64,000 bases of DNA from Lelliottia jeotgali (GCA_002271215.1 CP018628.1:62001-126000); one strand, 5' to 3'. Counted from the first letter of the stretch, positions 14,030 through 28,722 are shown. Numbers and translations are program-made. The notes: a model not told the origin generated them from the sequence alone.

Positions 14030-15745
14030 CTAGGGTGAGGGGGCAACAGCTGGCTCCGCCGCCGCAACCGTCGAAACCACCCCGCCCGCCATCGTTTGCT
14101 GAATCTGCTGTTTATCCATATTCACCGCCTTCAACTTCCCGTTTACCGTCGGTTTTAGCGGCGCTTTTTCCTGCACGCTTCCGCTGGCGGTTAGCTGGAT
14201 GTTGCCATCACCGCTGATCGGCAGCACAGGCCAGCCCCATTGCTGCAATATATTCAGCGGGACACCGCGTCCGTTCAGGCTGATCGTTGTCTGGCGTTGC
14301 GGCAGTTGCGAAACCGCCGCTGTGGCTTCCAGAATACCTTTCTCAGTAAATGCGCTCAGTTCAGTGATATTGACCGTCGACGCGTTGGCCGCCAGTGCGA
14401 GCGACGGACGGCGCACGTCCACGCGGTTAAAGGTGGCGGCAGCACCGTTGAATGTCGCATTGCCGCCCCATACACCCCACTGGCGGTCTTTCGCCAGCTG
14501 GAGATTTGCGCCGTAGCCGTCAAGTGACGTGACTTGCCACGGGAAGGCGGGGTCGATATCGATAACCAGATTTCGGCTCAGGCCAAATTTTTTCAAGGTA
14601 ACGCCGTTGAGCCATTCCGGAAGCGGGTCCATCCACACGTTTTTCCAGTTCTGCGGCAGGGTGTATTCCAGCCCGGCAACGGCAACATCGTCGAGCACTA
14701 ACGCTTTGCCGTTGCGTAGCCAGTTGCCGGAGGTGCGCACCATGCCGCCTTCCCAGCGGGAGGTGAACTGGCGCAGCGCCACGCCTTGCGGCGCAAATTC
14801 GGCATTCAGAATCGGGTCAAAAAGATGCAGCGAACCGTAGATAAACTCGCTGGCGTTCATGGATAAACGCCCGTCCCGGCTCTGCCAGTCACCCTTGCTG
14901 AGGGTCAGGTTGCGCAAGCTCAGGTCGAGATCGGTCACTGCCCAGTCCGGCCCCTGGAGGCGCGCGTCGGTCACTTCCAGACGACCAATTTGCAATGACG
15001 GCAACGTGGTAATCGGTGCAAAGAAATCCATCAGTGATTTTTCGCTTTGCAGACGAATGTCGTTCAGACGCATCGTGTCGATAACCCAGCCGCCGTCGGC
15101 GTTGCGCCGTGCGGTTCCGGTCAGCGAACCGCGCGCCATGTCTGCGCCGACGGTGCTCAACACCACTTCATCGCCGTTCAGCTCGCCCTGAATCAGCACG
15201 TTGCTGGCGGGAACGCCATTAAGCGTCAGCGATCCGGCGCTCATCTGGATTTGGGCCTTTTTGCCCAGCACGTTGCCCGCTTCAGGTTGCCAGGGGCTGA
15301 CGCCGCCGGTGACCTTTTGTGCACTGAGATCCCACTGTGTATTCGGGCTGTTAAACGCCATGTTATTCAACTGCAGGCGGTCAGCCTGGAAGGGGAGCGG
15401 CGCGGTCTGCGGGGAGAGATTCAACGTACCGTCGTGCAGGGTGATGGTATCCATATGCAGCGGATCGGTGATTTGTCGGCTGCTCAAGCCAATATCGACT
15501 TTCTTTGCCACCAGCGTGGCGGGTTTGCCATCCCGACCAAAGGTGACGTTTTCCAGAATGATGTGTGAAGGAGAGGAAAAACGATGATCCATCTGGTCAA
15601 AATTGAGTTCGTAATCGGTATTCACCGTAACCCAACTGCTTACCTGAGCCGCGCCCCATCGGGTCTGCACGAGGACATAAAGTGCCAGGATTGCGATCAG
15701 TACCGCAATCAAAATCCAGATCAGCAGCTTTCCAATAAATTTCAT
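14030..15745 (-). CDS. yicH: AsmA-family inner-membrane protein YicH
   Basis: 571 residues from ATG 15745, preceded by GGAAGA; an upstream ATG was rejected because the membrane anchor starts directly at MKFIGKLLIWILIAVLIAIL. One N-terminal transmembrane helix is followed by a large periplasmic domain of repetitive beta strands, typical of AsmA/TamB-like bridge proteins implicated in phospholipid or outer-membrane homeostasis (known for the family; the specific YicH role is unclear). The last codons (VAPSP-stop) are written by a degenerate palindromic repeat, so its C-terminus differs from what a repeat-free genome would encode. It converges with yicI across the BIME. Confidence 0.92.
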   Translation of the reverse strand: MKFIGKLLIWILIAVLIAILALYVLVQTRWGAAQVSSWVTVNTDYELNFDQMDHRFSSPSHIILENVTFGRDGKPATLVAKKVDIGLSSRQITDPLHMDTITLHDGTLNLSPQTAPLPFQADRLQLNNMAFNSPNTQWDLSAQKVTGGVSPWQPEAGNVLGKKAQIQMSAGSLTLNGVPASNVLIQGELNGDEVVLSTVGADMARGSLTGTARRNADGGWVIDTMRLNDIRLQSEKSLMDFFAPITTLPSLQIGRLEVTDARLQGPDWAVTDLDLSLRNLTLSKGDWQSRDGRLSMNASEFIYGSLHLFDPILNAEFAPQGVALRQFTSRWEGGMVRTSGNWLRNGKALVLDDVAVAGLEYTLPQNWKNVWMDPLPEWLNGVTLKKFGLSRNLVIDIDPAFPWQVTSLDGYGANLQLAKDRQWGVWGGNATFNGAAATFNRVDVRRPSLALAANASTVNITELSAFTEKGILEATAAVSQLPQRQTTISLNGRGVPLNILQQWGWPVLPISGDGNIQLTASGSVQEKAPLKPTVNGKLKAVNMDKQQIQQTMAGGVVSTVAAAEPAVAPSP

Positions 15746-15863
15746 GGTCTTCCATCCCGTCAAACGCACATAAAGGAGTTATGCACGATTTATGCGCAAT
15801 CCTCAAGGCAGGAATGGTGTAATTCGGTTTCACGGCAGGCGCTGAGGCCTGCCGTGATGGGGA

Positions 15864-17258
15864 TCAGTTCTTTTCAGGCGGGAAGACGAGGTTCAGAACA
15901 ATTGCCGTGATACCACCTGCGGCGATGCCAGAGGAGAGCAGGTTTTTCACCCAGTCAGGCGCAAACTGCAGGATCAGAGGCTGCTGAGACACGCCCAGAC
16001 CGACGGCCAGAGACAGCGCAATAATCATGATCGCCCGACGGTTCAGTGGTTCGCGTGACACAATGCGCACGCCAGATGCCGCAATTGTACCGAACATCAC
16101 CAGCGTCGCACCGCCCAGAACCGGTTCCGGAATGTGCTGCACGAAGCCACTTACCGCCGGGAACAGGCCGAGCACAATCAGCATCAGTGCGACGACAAAG
16201 CCAACATAGCGGCTGGCGACACCGGTGAGCTGAATCACGCCGTTGTTCTGACCAAAGCAGGAGTTCGGGAACGTATTAAATACGCCGGAGACAAACGAGT
16301 TCAGACCATTCGCCAGCACGCCGCCTTTCAGACGTTTCATATACAGCGGGCCTGAGACTGGCTGTTCGGATACGTCAGACGTCGCGGTGATATCGCCGAT
16401 GGTTTCCAGCGAAGTGATCATGAACACCAGCATCAGCGGCAGCAGCAGGTTCCAGTCAATGCCTAAGCCGTAGTACAACGGCGTGGGGACCATGATCAGC
16501 GGGCTGTTGGTCGGTGCGGTGTTTTCTGGCAGCATGCCCAGCGCCCACGCCATCAGGTAACCGGCCGCCATAGCAATCACCAGCGACGCAACGCGCAGGT
16601 ACGGGTTACGCTGGCGGTTGAGCAGGATAATAATTGCCAGCACGACACCCGCCAGCAGCAGGTTTTTCGGTGCGCCAAAGGTATGGTCGCTCATCGCCGC
16701 ATAGCCGCCACCGATGGACGTCAGGCCGACCTGAATCAGCGACAGACCGATAATCATCACCACTACGCCGGACACCAGCGGCGTAATCACGCGACGCGCC
16801 AGATGCAGAACGCGGGAGATCGCCATCTCCGTGCAGCTTGCCAGCATCAATGTACCGAACAGAGCAGCCATCATTGTCGGGACATCCGCACCGCCAGTTT
16901 TCAGTGCAGTTCCGCCCATGATCAGTGGCGCAACGAAGTTAAAGCTGGTGCCCTGAATCGACAGTAACCCCGACCCTACCGGACCCCAGGCTTTAATCTG
17001 AATAATGGATGCCACGCCGGAAGCGAAGAGCGACATGCTGATGATGTGCTGCGTGTCTTGTGCCGGTAAACCGAGCGCCTGACAGATCAACAGTGCAGGC
17101 GTGATAACGGCCACGAACATCGCCAGCAAATGCTGGCTCGCGGCAAACAGCGTTTGCGCCAGCGGGGGGCGATCTTCGAGACGGTAGATTAATTCACTAT
17201 TATGATGAGTCTTCGCAATCGGTTGCGCATCAGGAGACTCTACGGCGTTAACGGACAT
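15864..17258 (-). CDS. xanP: Xanthine:H+ symporter XanP
   Basis: 464 residues from ATG 17258, five codons after the longest possible start, giving the same N-terminus as E. coli XanP (MSV...ESP.AQP). NCS2/NAT family with about 14 membrane segments; signature stretches are [21 protein letters not shown] (given to 21 as two adjoining parts [10 protein letters not shown] and [11 protein letters not shown]), [20 protein letters not shown] and [21 protein letters not shown], again near-identical to E. coli. It imports xanthine with protons at the inner membrane. In E. coli gltS separates it from recG; here only about 100 bp does. Confidence 0.95.
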   Translation of the reverse strand: MSVNAVESPDAQPIAKTHHNSELIYRLEDRPPLAQTLFAASQHLLAMFVAVITPALLICQALGLPAQDTQHIISMSLFASGVASIIQIKAWGPVGSGLLSIQGTSFNFVAPLIMGGTALKTGGADVPTMMAALFGTLMLASCTEMAISRVLHLARRVITPLVSGVVVMIIGLSLIQVGLTSIGGGYAAMSDHTFGAPKNLLLAGVVLAIIILLNRQRNPYLRVASLVIAMAAGYLMAWALGMLPENTAPTNSPLIMVPTPLYYGLGIDWNLLLPLMLVFMITSLETIGDITATSDVSEQPVSGPLYMKRLKGGVLANGLNSFVSGVFNTFPNSCFGQNNGVIQLTGVASRYVGFVVALMLIVLGLFPAVSGFVQHIPEPVLGGATLVMFGTIAASGVRIVSREPLNRRAIMIIALSLAVGLGVSQQPLILQFAPDWVKNLLSSGIAAGGITAIVLNLVFPPEKN

Positions 17259-17361
17259 CGGCGGCAATCCCACGGTGGAAAAGCGGGCATTTTATCTGAC
17301 CGGATGGTAAAAGCAAACGATTGCATTTATAAATTATACAAACTGTTTCTGTCAGTGTTTA

Positions 17362-19443
17362 TCAGGCGTTGGAATAACGCTCGGTTTCGGGCATCCAGCG
17401 CTCAATTAATGCGACGGCCTGAGCGGGATAACGTTCATGAATGTGACGTGCGAGGCGCTGAACCTCTGGGATCATGGCCTGATCGCGCAGTAAATCCGCA
17501 ACTTTGAATTCAGCGTTACCTGTCTGACGCGTTCCTAATAATTCGCCAGGACCACGGATCTCAAGATCCTTTTGCGCAATGACAAATCCATCGTTACTGT
17601 CGCGAAGCACCTGCAAGCGCATTTGAGCCGTTTTGGAAAGCGGTGGTTTGAAGAGTAGGACGCAATGGGAGGCCACCGCGCCACGTCCGACGCGGCCACG
17701 CAGCTGGTGGAGCTGCGCAAGACCCAGACGTTCCGGGTTTTCGATGATCATCAGACTGGCATTGGGTACATCCACGCCGACTTCGATAACTGTAGTGGCG
17801 ATCAGCAAATGCAGCTCGCCCTGTTTGAATGCCTGCATCACGGCCTGCTTTTCAGCAGGTTTCATTCGGCCATGAACCAGCCCGACATTCAGCTCGGGAA
17901 GCGCTAGCTTGAGCTCTTCCCACGTCGCTTCTGCGGCCTGAGCTTCAAGCAGATCGGACTCTTCAATCAAAGTACACACCCAATAAGCCTGACGGCCCTC
18001 TTGAGTGCAGGCGTTGCGGACACGCTCGATGATTTCGTGGCGACGGGTATCCGGAATGGCTACGGTGGTGACCGGCGTACGGCCAGGCGGCAATTCGTCG
18101 ATAGTTGAGGTGTCCAGATCGGCATAGGCAGTCATCGCCAGGGTGCGTGGGATAGGCGTGGCGGTCATGATCAGCTGATGCGGGTGAAAACCCTGTTGAA
18201 GTCCTTTCTCCCACAATGCCAGGCGTTGATGCACGCCAAAACGGTGCTGCTCATCGATGATCACCAGTGCAAGGCCGTTAAACTGTACCTGCTCCTGGAA
18301 AATGGCGTGAGTGCCGACAATCATCTGTACCTGACCGCTGGCGATGGCTTCTTGCTGTGCCACACGCGCTTTGCCTTTCTGCTTCCCGGCAAGCCAGCCG
18401 ACTTCAATACCAAGCGGTGCAAACCAGTTGCGGAAGTTATTCGCATGCTGTTCGGCCAGCAGTTCGGTCGGAGCCATTAACGCGACCTGCTTACCATGCG
18501 CAATGGCGCGCAACGCAGCCAGGGCGGCGACCAGTGTCTTACCTGAACCCACGTCACCCTGAACCAGGCGCATCATTGGCACGTCGAGCGCCATATCACG
18601 CTCGATCTCCGCAGTCACTCGCGCCTGAGCGTTAGTGGGTTTGAACGGCAGGGAGGCCAGCAGCTTATCTTTCAAATCATCACGGGCGGGAAGAGGTTGT
18701 GCATGAAAACGTTGTGCACCAGCGCGAAGCGCCAGCATGCTCAAGTTATGTGCCAGTAATTCTTCAAGGATAAGCCGCCGCTGCGCCGGATGTTGGCCGC
18801 TCTCTAAATCGCTCAGCTGTAAGGATGGCGGTGGGCGATGCAGTGTGCGAATCGCTTCCGGCAGGCTCATCATACCTTGCGCCAGTTCAGGTGGCAGCAG
18901 TTCGGCGATGGCGCAGGTCTCGAGCAGTTCAAGCGCCTGGTCGGTCAACTTGCGCAGCGTCGCCTGCTTGATGCCTTCCGTCGTGGGATAAACGGGTGTC
19001 AGCGTTTCCTGTAATTCAGGGGTACTGAGATCGCCCTGAACACGGTATTCCGGGTGGATCATCTCCGCACCGTACTTCCCGCGTTTGGCTTCTCCATACG
19101 CCAGCACACGCCGTCCGGCGGAAAGGCTATTTTTCATCGCGGCGCTGATATTGAAAAACCGCATCGTGAGAATTCCGGAACCATCGCTGATCTGGCAGGT
19201 CATCATGCGACGACCGCCGAAGGTGATGCTGGAGTTCAGGACTTCACCTTCCACAGTGGCATAAATGCCTGGAAGCAGATCGCCAATAGCGTAAAGCTGA
19301 GTGCGATCTTCGTAACGCAGGGGAAGGTGCAGGAGTAAATCTTGTACAGTGTGCAGACCGATTTTTGCCAGTTTGCTGCTTTGCGCCGCGCCCACGCCCG
19401 TTAACGAGCTAAGCGGAATGGCATCAAGCAGATGGCCGTTCAT
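17362..19443 (-). CDS. recG: ATP-dependent DNA helicase RecG
   Basis: 693 residues, as in E. coli. The N-terminal wedge/OB domain (about 60-150) contacts branched DNA. The helicase motor has Walker A GDVGSGKT, the DEQH box in IIDEQHRFGVHQR, motif III TATPIPRTL and motif VI QLRGRVGRG. The C-terminal TRG-type segment (LEIRGPGELLGTRQTG) couples ATP hydrolysis to fork reversal. It remodels stalled forks and D/R-loops. It is last in the leftward gmk-rpoZ-spoT-trmH-recG cluster, 3 bp after trmH, and its stop lies near the divergent-strand boundary with xanP. Confidence 0.98.
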   Translation of the reverse strand: MNGHLLDAIPLSSLTGVGAAQSSKLAKIGLHTVQDLLLHLPLRYEDRTQLYAIGDLLPGIYATVEGEVLNSSITFGGRRMMTCQISDGSGILTMRFFNISAAMKNSLSAGRRVLAYGEAKRGKYGAEMIHPEYRVQGDLSTPELQETLTPVYPTTEGIKQATLRKLTDQALELLETCAIAELLPPELAQGMMSLPEAIRTLHRPPPSLQLSDLESGQHPAQRRLILEELLAHNLSMLALRAGAQRFHAQPLPARDDLKDKLLASLPFKPTNAQARVTAEIERDMALDVPMMRLVQGDVGSGKTLVAALAALRAIAHGKQVALMAPTELLAEQHANNFRNWFAPLGIEVGWLAGKQKGKARVAQQEAIASGQVQMIVGTHAIFQEQVQFNGLALVIIDEQHRFGVHQRLALWEKGLQQGFHPHQLIMTATPIPRTLAMTAYADLDTSTIDELPPGRTPVTTVAIPDTRRHEIIERVRNACTQEGRQAYWVCTLIEESDLLEAQAAEATWEELKLALPELNVGLVHGRMKPAEKQAVMQAFKQGELHLLIATTVIEVGVDVPNASLMIIENPERLGLAQLHQLRGRVGRGAVASHCVLLFKPPLSKTAQMRLQVLRDSNDGFVIAQKDLEIRGPGELLGTRQTGNAEFKVADLLRDQAMIPEVQRLARHIHERYPAQAVALIERWMPETERYSNA

Positions 19444-19446
19444 GGA

Positions 19447-20136
19447 TTACCCTGCAAACTGCATTGTGGACCACCATGCGGCATCGGCTTCGATTTCGCC
19501 CTGCGCATTGACGTGGGGATAAGGCAATTTCTTCTGCTTAGCCACGCGAGCCAGCACCGGATAGCCACCTTCAAACAACAGACGCTGCTGTTCATCTTCA
19601 GGAAGCATGCTGTTTTCGCGTTCGTACATGCCTGCGTTCTGACGCTGACGCTGTGCTTCATACAGAATTAACGCAGAGGCCACGGAGACATTCAGCGACT
19701 GCACCATGCCGATCATCGGGATGATGATGTCTTGATCCGCCAGATCTAACGCTTCTTGCGTGATCCCGGTTTTCTCCTGACCCATCAGAATGCAGGTCGG
19801 GCGGGTATAATCAATTTCGCGAAAATCGACTGCTTTATCGGAAAGGTGCGTCGCCAGGATCTGCATGCCGCTTTCTTTCAGTTGTGAGACCGCGTCGGCA
19901 ATGGTGCGATGTGTTTTAACCGTCACCCAGCTATTGCTACCCGCGGCGCTCGAAACCATAGTGTGCATGCGGTTGCTCGGCCAAACGGCGTGGACTTCAT
20001 GCACGCCAACGGCGTCCGCCGTACGCACTATCGCAGAGACGTTATGAGGTTTATGGACTTGCTCCATGCAGACGGTCAGATCGGGTTGACGTCTGGCGAG
20101 CATTTCACAGATACGCTCATAACGGTTTGAGTTCAT
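19447..20136 (-). CDS. trmH: tRNA (guanosine-18-2'-O)-methyltransferase TrmH
   Basis: 229 residues. SPOUT-fold enzyme that methylates the 2'-OH of G18 in the tRNA D-loop using SAM. Visible motifs are the N-terminal HNVSAIVRTADAVGVHEVHAV (motif 1, AIVRTADAVG with catalytic Arg), TCILMGQEKTGITQEAL (motif 2) and IPMIGMVQSLNVSVASALIL (motif 3, the trefoil-knot SAM site). The basic C-terminal extension is typical of TrmH. It sits 4 bp after spoT and 3 bp before recG within the stringent-response operon, as in E. coli. Confidence 0.97.
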   Translation of the reverse strand: MNSNRYERICEMLARRQPDLTVCMEQVHKPHNVSAIVRTADAVGVHEVHAVWPSNRMHTMVSSAAGSNSWVTVKTHRTIADAVSQLKESGMQILATHLSDKAVDFREIDYTRPTCILMGQEKTGITQEALDLADQDIIIPMIGMVQSLNVSVASALILYEAQRQRQNAGMYERENSMLPEDEQQRLLFEGGYPVLARVAKQKKLPYPHVNAQGEIEADAAWWSTMQFAG

Positions 20137-20140
20137 TATG

Positions 20141-22252
20141 CTAGTTTCGGTTACGGGTGACTTTAATAACGTCCGGCATGACGCGAATCTTGCGCATGAT
20201 ATTCGCCAGATGCACGCGGTCGCGAGCGGTCAGACGAATGAACGCACTGTAAACACGACCATCTTTTTCTTCCGTGTTCAGGCTCTGAATGTTGGAAGAG
20301 GCCGTGTTAATCGCCGCCGTCAGATTCGCCAGCGCGCCCTGGTGGTTGAACATATCGACCTTAATTTCGGTGATAAATTCTTGCTCGGTCTCTTTATCCC
20401 ACTCAACGGCCATGAACTTCTCAGGCTCTTTCTGATAGCCACGGATGTTACGGCAGGATTCGTGATGGATAACCAGACCTTTACCAGGACTAACGTGCGC
20501 GATGATCGGGTCACCAGGAATCGGTCGGCAGCACTTGGCGAAAGTGATAAGCACCCCATCTGCACCTTTGATAGGCAGATGGCCGTGGCCTTGCGTGGCG
20601 GGTTGTGCAACGGAAGCATCGCCCTGTTGCAGATTCTTCGCCACGACGACGCTCATTGCATTACCCAGACCAATTTCAGCCAGCAGATCGTCAAGCGAGG
20701 CGAGCTTCATACGCTCAAGCTCACGCTGGATATTCTCTGGCGGAATCTCGGCCAACTTACGGCTGCCGCCCAACGCGTGGTTGAGCAGACGACGACCAAG
20801 GCTGACTGAATCATCACGTTTCAGGTTTTTCAGCAACTGGCGGATTTTGGCGCGTGCTTTTGAGCTGACAACAAAGTTGAGCCATGCGGCATTCGGGCGA
20901 GCGCCCGGTGCGGTAATAATTTCAACCGTCTGGCCGCTGGTGAGTGGCTGCGACAGCGGATAAGGCTGGCGGTCGACGCGTGCACCCACGCAGGCATGAC
21001 CAATATCGGTATGCACTGCATAAGCGAAGTCGACCGGCGTTGCGCCAGCAGGCAGTTCGACAATGCGCCCTTCTGGCGTGAAAACGTAAATCTCATCCGG
21101 GAAGAGATCGGATTTAACGCTCTCGATAAATTCAAATGAGCTACCGGCGCTTTGCTGGAGTTCAAGCAGACTTTGCATCCAGCGCTGGGCGCGAATTTGC
21201 GCGGTCGTGCTGGTTTCACCGTGCTCTTTATAAGCCCAGTGTGCCGCAACACCCATTTCCGCCATCTGGTCCATGTCTTCGGTGCGGATTTGCACTTCAA
21301 CCGGTACGCCGTGCGGGCCGATCATTGAGGTGTGCAAAGATTGATATCCGTTCGCTTTTGGAATGGCAATATAATCTTTGACCCGCCCCGGACGCGGTTT
21401 GTATAGGCTGTGCATCTGACCGAGTACACGATAGCAGGTGTCAGAATCATGAACGATCACGCGGAAAGCGTAGATATCCATGATCGAGTGAAAACGCTGC
21501 TCTTTAAGCACCATTTTGCAATAAATAGAGTACAGATGTTTTTCACGGCCACTGACGCGACACGGAATCCCCGCTTCTTGCAAACGCCCTTCGATTTCAG
21601 AGAGGATTTTTTGAATCATCTCTTTACGGTTGCCGCGCGCGGCTTTTACGACCTCTTTAATGACGCGATAGCGGTTCGGGTATAACGCTTCAAAACCCAG
21701 CTCTTCAAGCTCGGTTTTAATGTGATGGATACCTAAACGGTGCGCCAGTGGGCTGTAAATTTCGAGGGTTTCACGCGCAATGCGGCGACGTTTATCCGGG
21801 CGTAAAGAGCCCAGCGTGCGCATATTATGGGTGCGGTCAGCGAGTTTGATGAGGATGACACGGATATCCTGCACCATTGCCATAATCATCTTGCGGAAGT
21901 TTTCGGCTTGCGCCTCTTTCTTATCGCGGAATTTCAGCTTATCAAGCTTAGAGACCCCTTCCACCAGTTCGGCAACGCTTTTGCCAAAGAGCTGTTCCAT
22001 ATCCTGGTAAGTGGCGGGGGTATCTTCGATCACGTCATGCAGCAGCGCAGCCATTATCGTTTCATAGTCGAGTTTCATCTCGGCCAGAATACAGGCCACA
22101 GCTACCGGGTGAGTGATATAGGGTTCACCGCTTGAACGTGTCTGGCCCTCGTGAGCGTCACGTGCAACGAGATACGCCTGCTGAAGACGCTTAATTTGCT
22201 CTTCAGACAGGTAGGTTTGAATCAGTTGATTCAGGCTTTCAAACAGATACAA
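20141..22252 (-). CDS. spoT: Bifunctional (p)ppGpp synthase/hydrolase SpoT
   Basis: 703 residues (E. coli 702). Domain order is the N-terminal HD hydrolase (ITHPVAVACILAEM; HDVIEDT metal ligands; RTHNMRTLGSL), the synthetase domain (YSIYCKMVLKEQRF, FRVIVHD, PRPGRVKDYIA), TGS (VFTPEGRIVELPAGATPVDFAY in two parts), then a helical/zinc-finger region (FAKCCRPIPGD) and a C-terminal ACT domain. It degrades and weakly makes (p)ppGpp in response to carbon, iron or fatty-acid stress. It is cotranscribed between rpoZ and trmH. Confidence 0.98.
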   Translation of the reverse strand: MYLFESLNQLIQTYLSEEQIKRLQQAYLVARDAHEGQTRSSGEPYITHPVAVACILAEMKLDYETIMAALLHDVIEDTPATYQDMEQLFGKSVAELVEGVSKLDKLKFRDKKEAQAENFRKMIMAMVQDIRVILIKLADRTHNMRTLGSLRPDKRRRIARETLEIYSPLAHRLGIHHIKTELEELGFEALYPNRYRVIKEVVKAARGNRKEMIQKILSEIEGRLQEAGIPCRVSGREKHLYSIYCKMVLKEQRFHSIMDIYAFRVIVHDSDTCYRVLGQMHSLYKPRPGRVKDYIAIPKANGYQSLHTSMIGPHGVPVEVQIRTEDMDQMAEMGVAAHWAYKEHGETSTTAQIRAQRWMQSLLELQQSAGSSFEFIESVKSDLFPDEIYVFTPEGRIVELPAGATPVDFAYAVHTDIGHACVGARVDRQPYPLSQPLTSGQTVEIITAPGARPNAAWLNFVVSSKARAKIRQLLKNLKRDDSVSLGRRLLNHALGGSRKLAEIPPENIQRELERMKLASLDDLLAEIGLGNAMSVVVAKNLQQGDASVAQPATQGHGHLPIKGADGVLITFAKCCRPIPGDPIIAHVSPGKGLVIHHESCRNIRGYQKEPEKFMAVEWDKETEQEFITEIKVDMFNHQGALANLTAAINTASSNIQSLNTEEKDGRVYSAFIRLTARDRVHLANIMRKIRVMPDVIKVTRNRN

Positions 22253-22271
22253 GGGCGACCCGCAGGATTAA

Positions 22272-22547
22272 TTAACGACGACCTTCAGCAATGGCGGTTA
22301 CAGCCTGCAGTTCTGCGGCTTCCTGCTCTTGCTGCTCCTGGCGATCACGTACGTCGAGGATCTGGTTGTTGATCAGACCTTCTTCGATTTCGCGCAGCGC
22401 GATCACGGTGGTTTTATCGTTTTCTTCTGGTACCAGTGGATCTTTACCACCGGACTGCAACTGACGAGCGCGACGCGCGGCGACCAGTACCAGGTCAAAA
22501 CGGTTACCAATTTTCTCTACAGCGTCCTGAACAGTTACGCGTGCCAT
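22272..22547 (-). CDS. rpoZ: RNA polymerase omega subunit
   Basis: 91 residues, identical in length to E. coli RpoZ. It begins [20 protein letters not shown], with the conserved RARQLQSGG and ALREIEEGL segments that bind the beta' subunit. It assists core RNA polymerase assembly and forms ppGpp site 1 with beta', which fits its location directly ahead of spoT. gmk lies 54 bp upstream. Confidence 0.98.
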   Translation of the reverse strand: MARVTVQDAVEKIGNRFDLVLVAARRARQLQSGGKDPLVPEENDKTTVIALREIEEGLINNQILDVRDRQEQQEQEAAELQAVTAIAEGRR

Positions 22548-22601
22548 ACTTAAAATGCTCCACAGATGAAGAAAGGACTGGGCATGATACTGAATGTGGG
22601 T

Positions 22602-23243
<642 letters not shown>

Positions 23244-23412
23244 TTAGCGATGAAGTCCTACATACGGGCTTATTATACACGTCGCCGCTCCGTGACGTAG
23301 CCTTTGTCACACTTTTTCCGCTGGATTGTTGATTTTTGCGTGCCGTTTTCCGGTTCTTCTACCTCTATGCTGCAATTAAAACAAAACGCTGAAGCGTCCT
23401 CGTAAATCGTGA

Positions 23413-26795
<3,383 letters not shown>

Positions 26796-26911
26796 TGGTT
26801 CTTAACGCAAATTTCCAGGGCGGTTACAGAGCGGTATTGTATTCGTTTTTAGATATATTATAAGCCCACGAAAAGTGCTTTTTTTCTGCCCGTTGTCCTT
26901 ACGTTAAGAAC

Positions 26912-27529
26912 TCAGTGCGAGTCGTGGGTGTAGTGAAAAACAGGCAGCCCGAGTTTTAAACGCAGCGCCAACAGTCGCGCGGTAAAACCGAAAAGCAATG
27001 TCGCGATGACAACGACATCATGGCTTGAAACATAATGCTGCAAGGCGATATACAACACTGCTGATGCGAAGGAAATCCCGGCATAAAGCTCTTTCTGGAA
27101 CACCAGTGGAATGCGTTTACAGAACATATCGCGCAACACGCCGCCAAATACGCCCGTTACGACAGCGGCGATGGTGGCGATGATTGGACCTTCTCCCATA
27201 TCCAGCGCGATTTGTGCGCCAATAATGGAAAACACAATTAGACCTAATGCGTCCAGTACCAGAAACAGACGTCGTAGATGAGGCATGACAGGGGCTGCAA
27301 TGGTGGTCAGCACTGCAGCGACGGCAACGATCACCACATATTCAGAATGTTTGACCCAGCCGAGTGGGTAGTGCCCCAATAAGATATCGCGAACAGATCC
27401 GCCGCCCAGTGCCGTTGCGGTTGCGATAATGATCACTCCGAAAGTGTCCATACGTCGACGTCCGGCAGCCAGGGCGCCAGTCATCGCCTCGGCTGTGATA
27501 CCAACCAGATAAAGAATATGTAACAGCAT
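26912..27529 (-). CDS. yicG: TRIC-type (UPF0126) membrane protein YicG
   Basis: 205 residues with two homologous halves of three membrane helices each ([39 protein letters not shown]), as in prokaryotic TRIC cation channels. Key glycines of the kinked helices are present. It probably forms a trimeric monovalent cation channel; a role in glycine uptake has been suggested for relatives. It is monocistronic. dinD, which follows in E. coli K-12, is absent; the 204-bp gap at 27530-27733 holds nothing I recognise. Confidence 0.93.
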   Translation of the reverse strand: MLLHILYLVGITAEAMTGALAAGRRRMDTFGVIIIATATALGGGSVRDILLGHYPLGWVKHSEYVVIVAVAAVLTTIAAPVMPHLRRLFLVLDALGLIVFSIIGAQIALDMGEGPIIATIAAVVTGVFGGVLRDMFCKRIPLVFQKELYAGISFASAVLYIALQHYVSSHDVVVIATLLFGFTARLLALRLKLGLPVFHYTHDSH

Positions 27530-27733
27530 TATCGCCTCCAGAAAAACTGGCGGCAGAGTAGCCTTTTGTGGGGGAGATCACGATTGAGATTTTCTAAGGC
27601 GAAGTTATTTGGCTTAGTTAAACTAATTTATAGATTGGGTTTTTGTTGCACTAAATAAGGATTGTTATGAGTGAAGGTGGTTTTCATCCATGAGAAAAAA
27701 TAATGGGTAGCTCGCGGTGAACTACCCATACGA

Positions 27734-28597
27734 TTACTCGATGTTCTGAATCTGCTCGCGCATCTGCTCAATCAGCACTTTCAGTTCAATCGCGGAAGTC
27801 GTGACTTCAGCGTTGATTGATTTGGAGGCCAACGTGTTCGATTCGCGGTTAAATTCCTGCATCATAAAATCGAGGCGACGGCCCACAGCTTCTTTTTTCT
27901 TCAGAATGTTGTAGGTCTCTTTCACGTGAGCTTCCAGACGGTCCAGCTCTTCAGCCACGTCAACGCGCTGCGCCATCAGGACCAGTTCTTGCTCCAGACG
28001 GGTATTTTCAAGCTGGACTTCGGCGTCTTCCAGTCTGGCGAGCAGGCGTTCGCGCTGCCACTGCAGAACTTCAGGCATATGAGCACGGACTTTCAGGATT
28101 TCTGCGCTAACGCCTTCAAGACGCTGTTCAATCATCGCTTTAAGCGCCTGACCTTCAGTTTCACGGGCGATAATGAAGTCATCCAGAGCGCCATCCAGCG
28201 CACCCATAATTTCTGTGGTGATGGCATCCAGATCTTGCTCTCCCGCAGCCATCACACCCGGCCAGCGCAGGATATCAACAGGGTTAACTTCACCTTCGTC
28301 ACTCTGCATCTTGACCCAGTTCGCGGCATTTACCAGCTGCTTAGCCAGTTTTTCATTGAGGATCAGCTCCCCTTGCGCGCTCGCGTCGGGTTCAAAACGC
28401 AGGTTACATTCCACTTTACCGCGCGTCAGGCGAGCACGAATGCGTTCGCGGACGACCGGCTCAAGGCTACGGAATTGCTCCGGCATACGGAAATAGGTTT
28501 CCAGATAGCGCTGGTTTACCGAGCGCATTTCCCAGGTAGCGCTACCCCAGCTACCCTTGATTTCACGCCGGGCGTAGGCGGTCATACTGCGAATCAT
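27734..28597 (-). CDS. yicC: Endoribonuclease YicC
   Basis: 287 residues from ATG 28597, two codons after the longest start, because orthologs begin MIRSMTAYARREIKG. The YicC_N domain (RSVNQRYLETYFRMPEQFR) and the C-terminal DUF1732 domain ending EFNRESNTLASKSINAEVT...QIQNIE are nearly identical to E. coli. The family is a hexameric endoribonuclease implicated in RyhB decay. It diverges from rph across about 125 bp, the conserved arrangement. Confidence 0.95.
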   Translation of the reverse strand: MIRSMTAYARREIKGSWGSATWEMRSVNQRYLETYFRMPEQFRSLEPVVRERIRARLTRGKVECNLRFEPDASAQGELILNEKLAKQLVNAANWVKMQSDEGEVNPVDILRWPGVMAAGEQDLDAITTEIMGALDGALDDFIIARETEGQALKAMIEQRLEGVSAEILKVRAHMPEVLQWQRERLLARLEDAEVQLENTRLEQELVLMAQRVDVAEELDRLEAHVKETYNILKKKEAVGRRLDFMMQEFNRESNTLASKSINAEVTTSAIELKVLIEQMREQIQNIE

Positions 28598-28722
28598 AGA
28601 CATGTCCGTTTTTGGAGGTGAGATGGGGGGATTATAGCTTTCGGGGCTTTGTCAGGATAGGAATAAGCGCGTTTAATCCGTATAATGCGCAGCCACATTC
28701 GTTTCAAGCCGGAGATATCATC

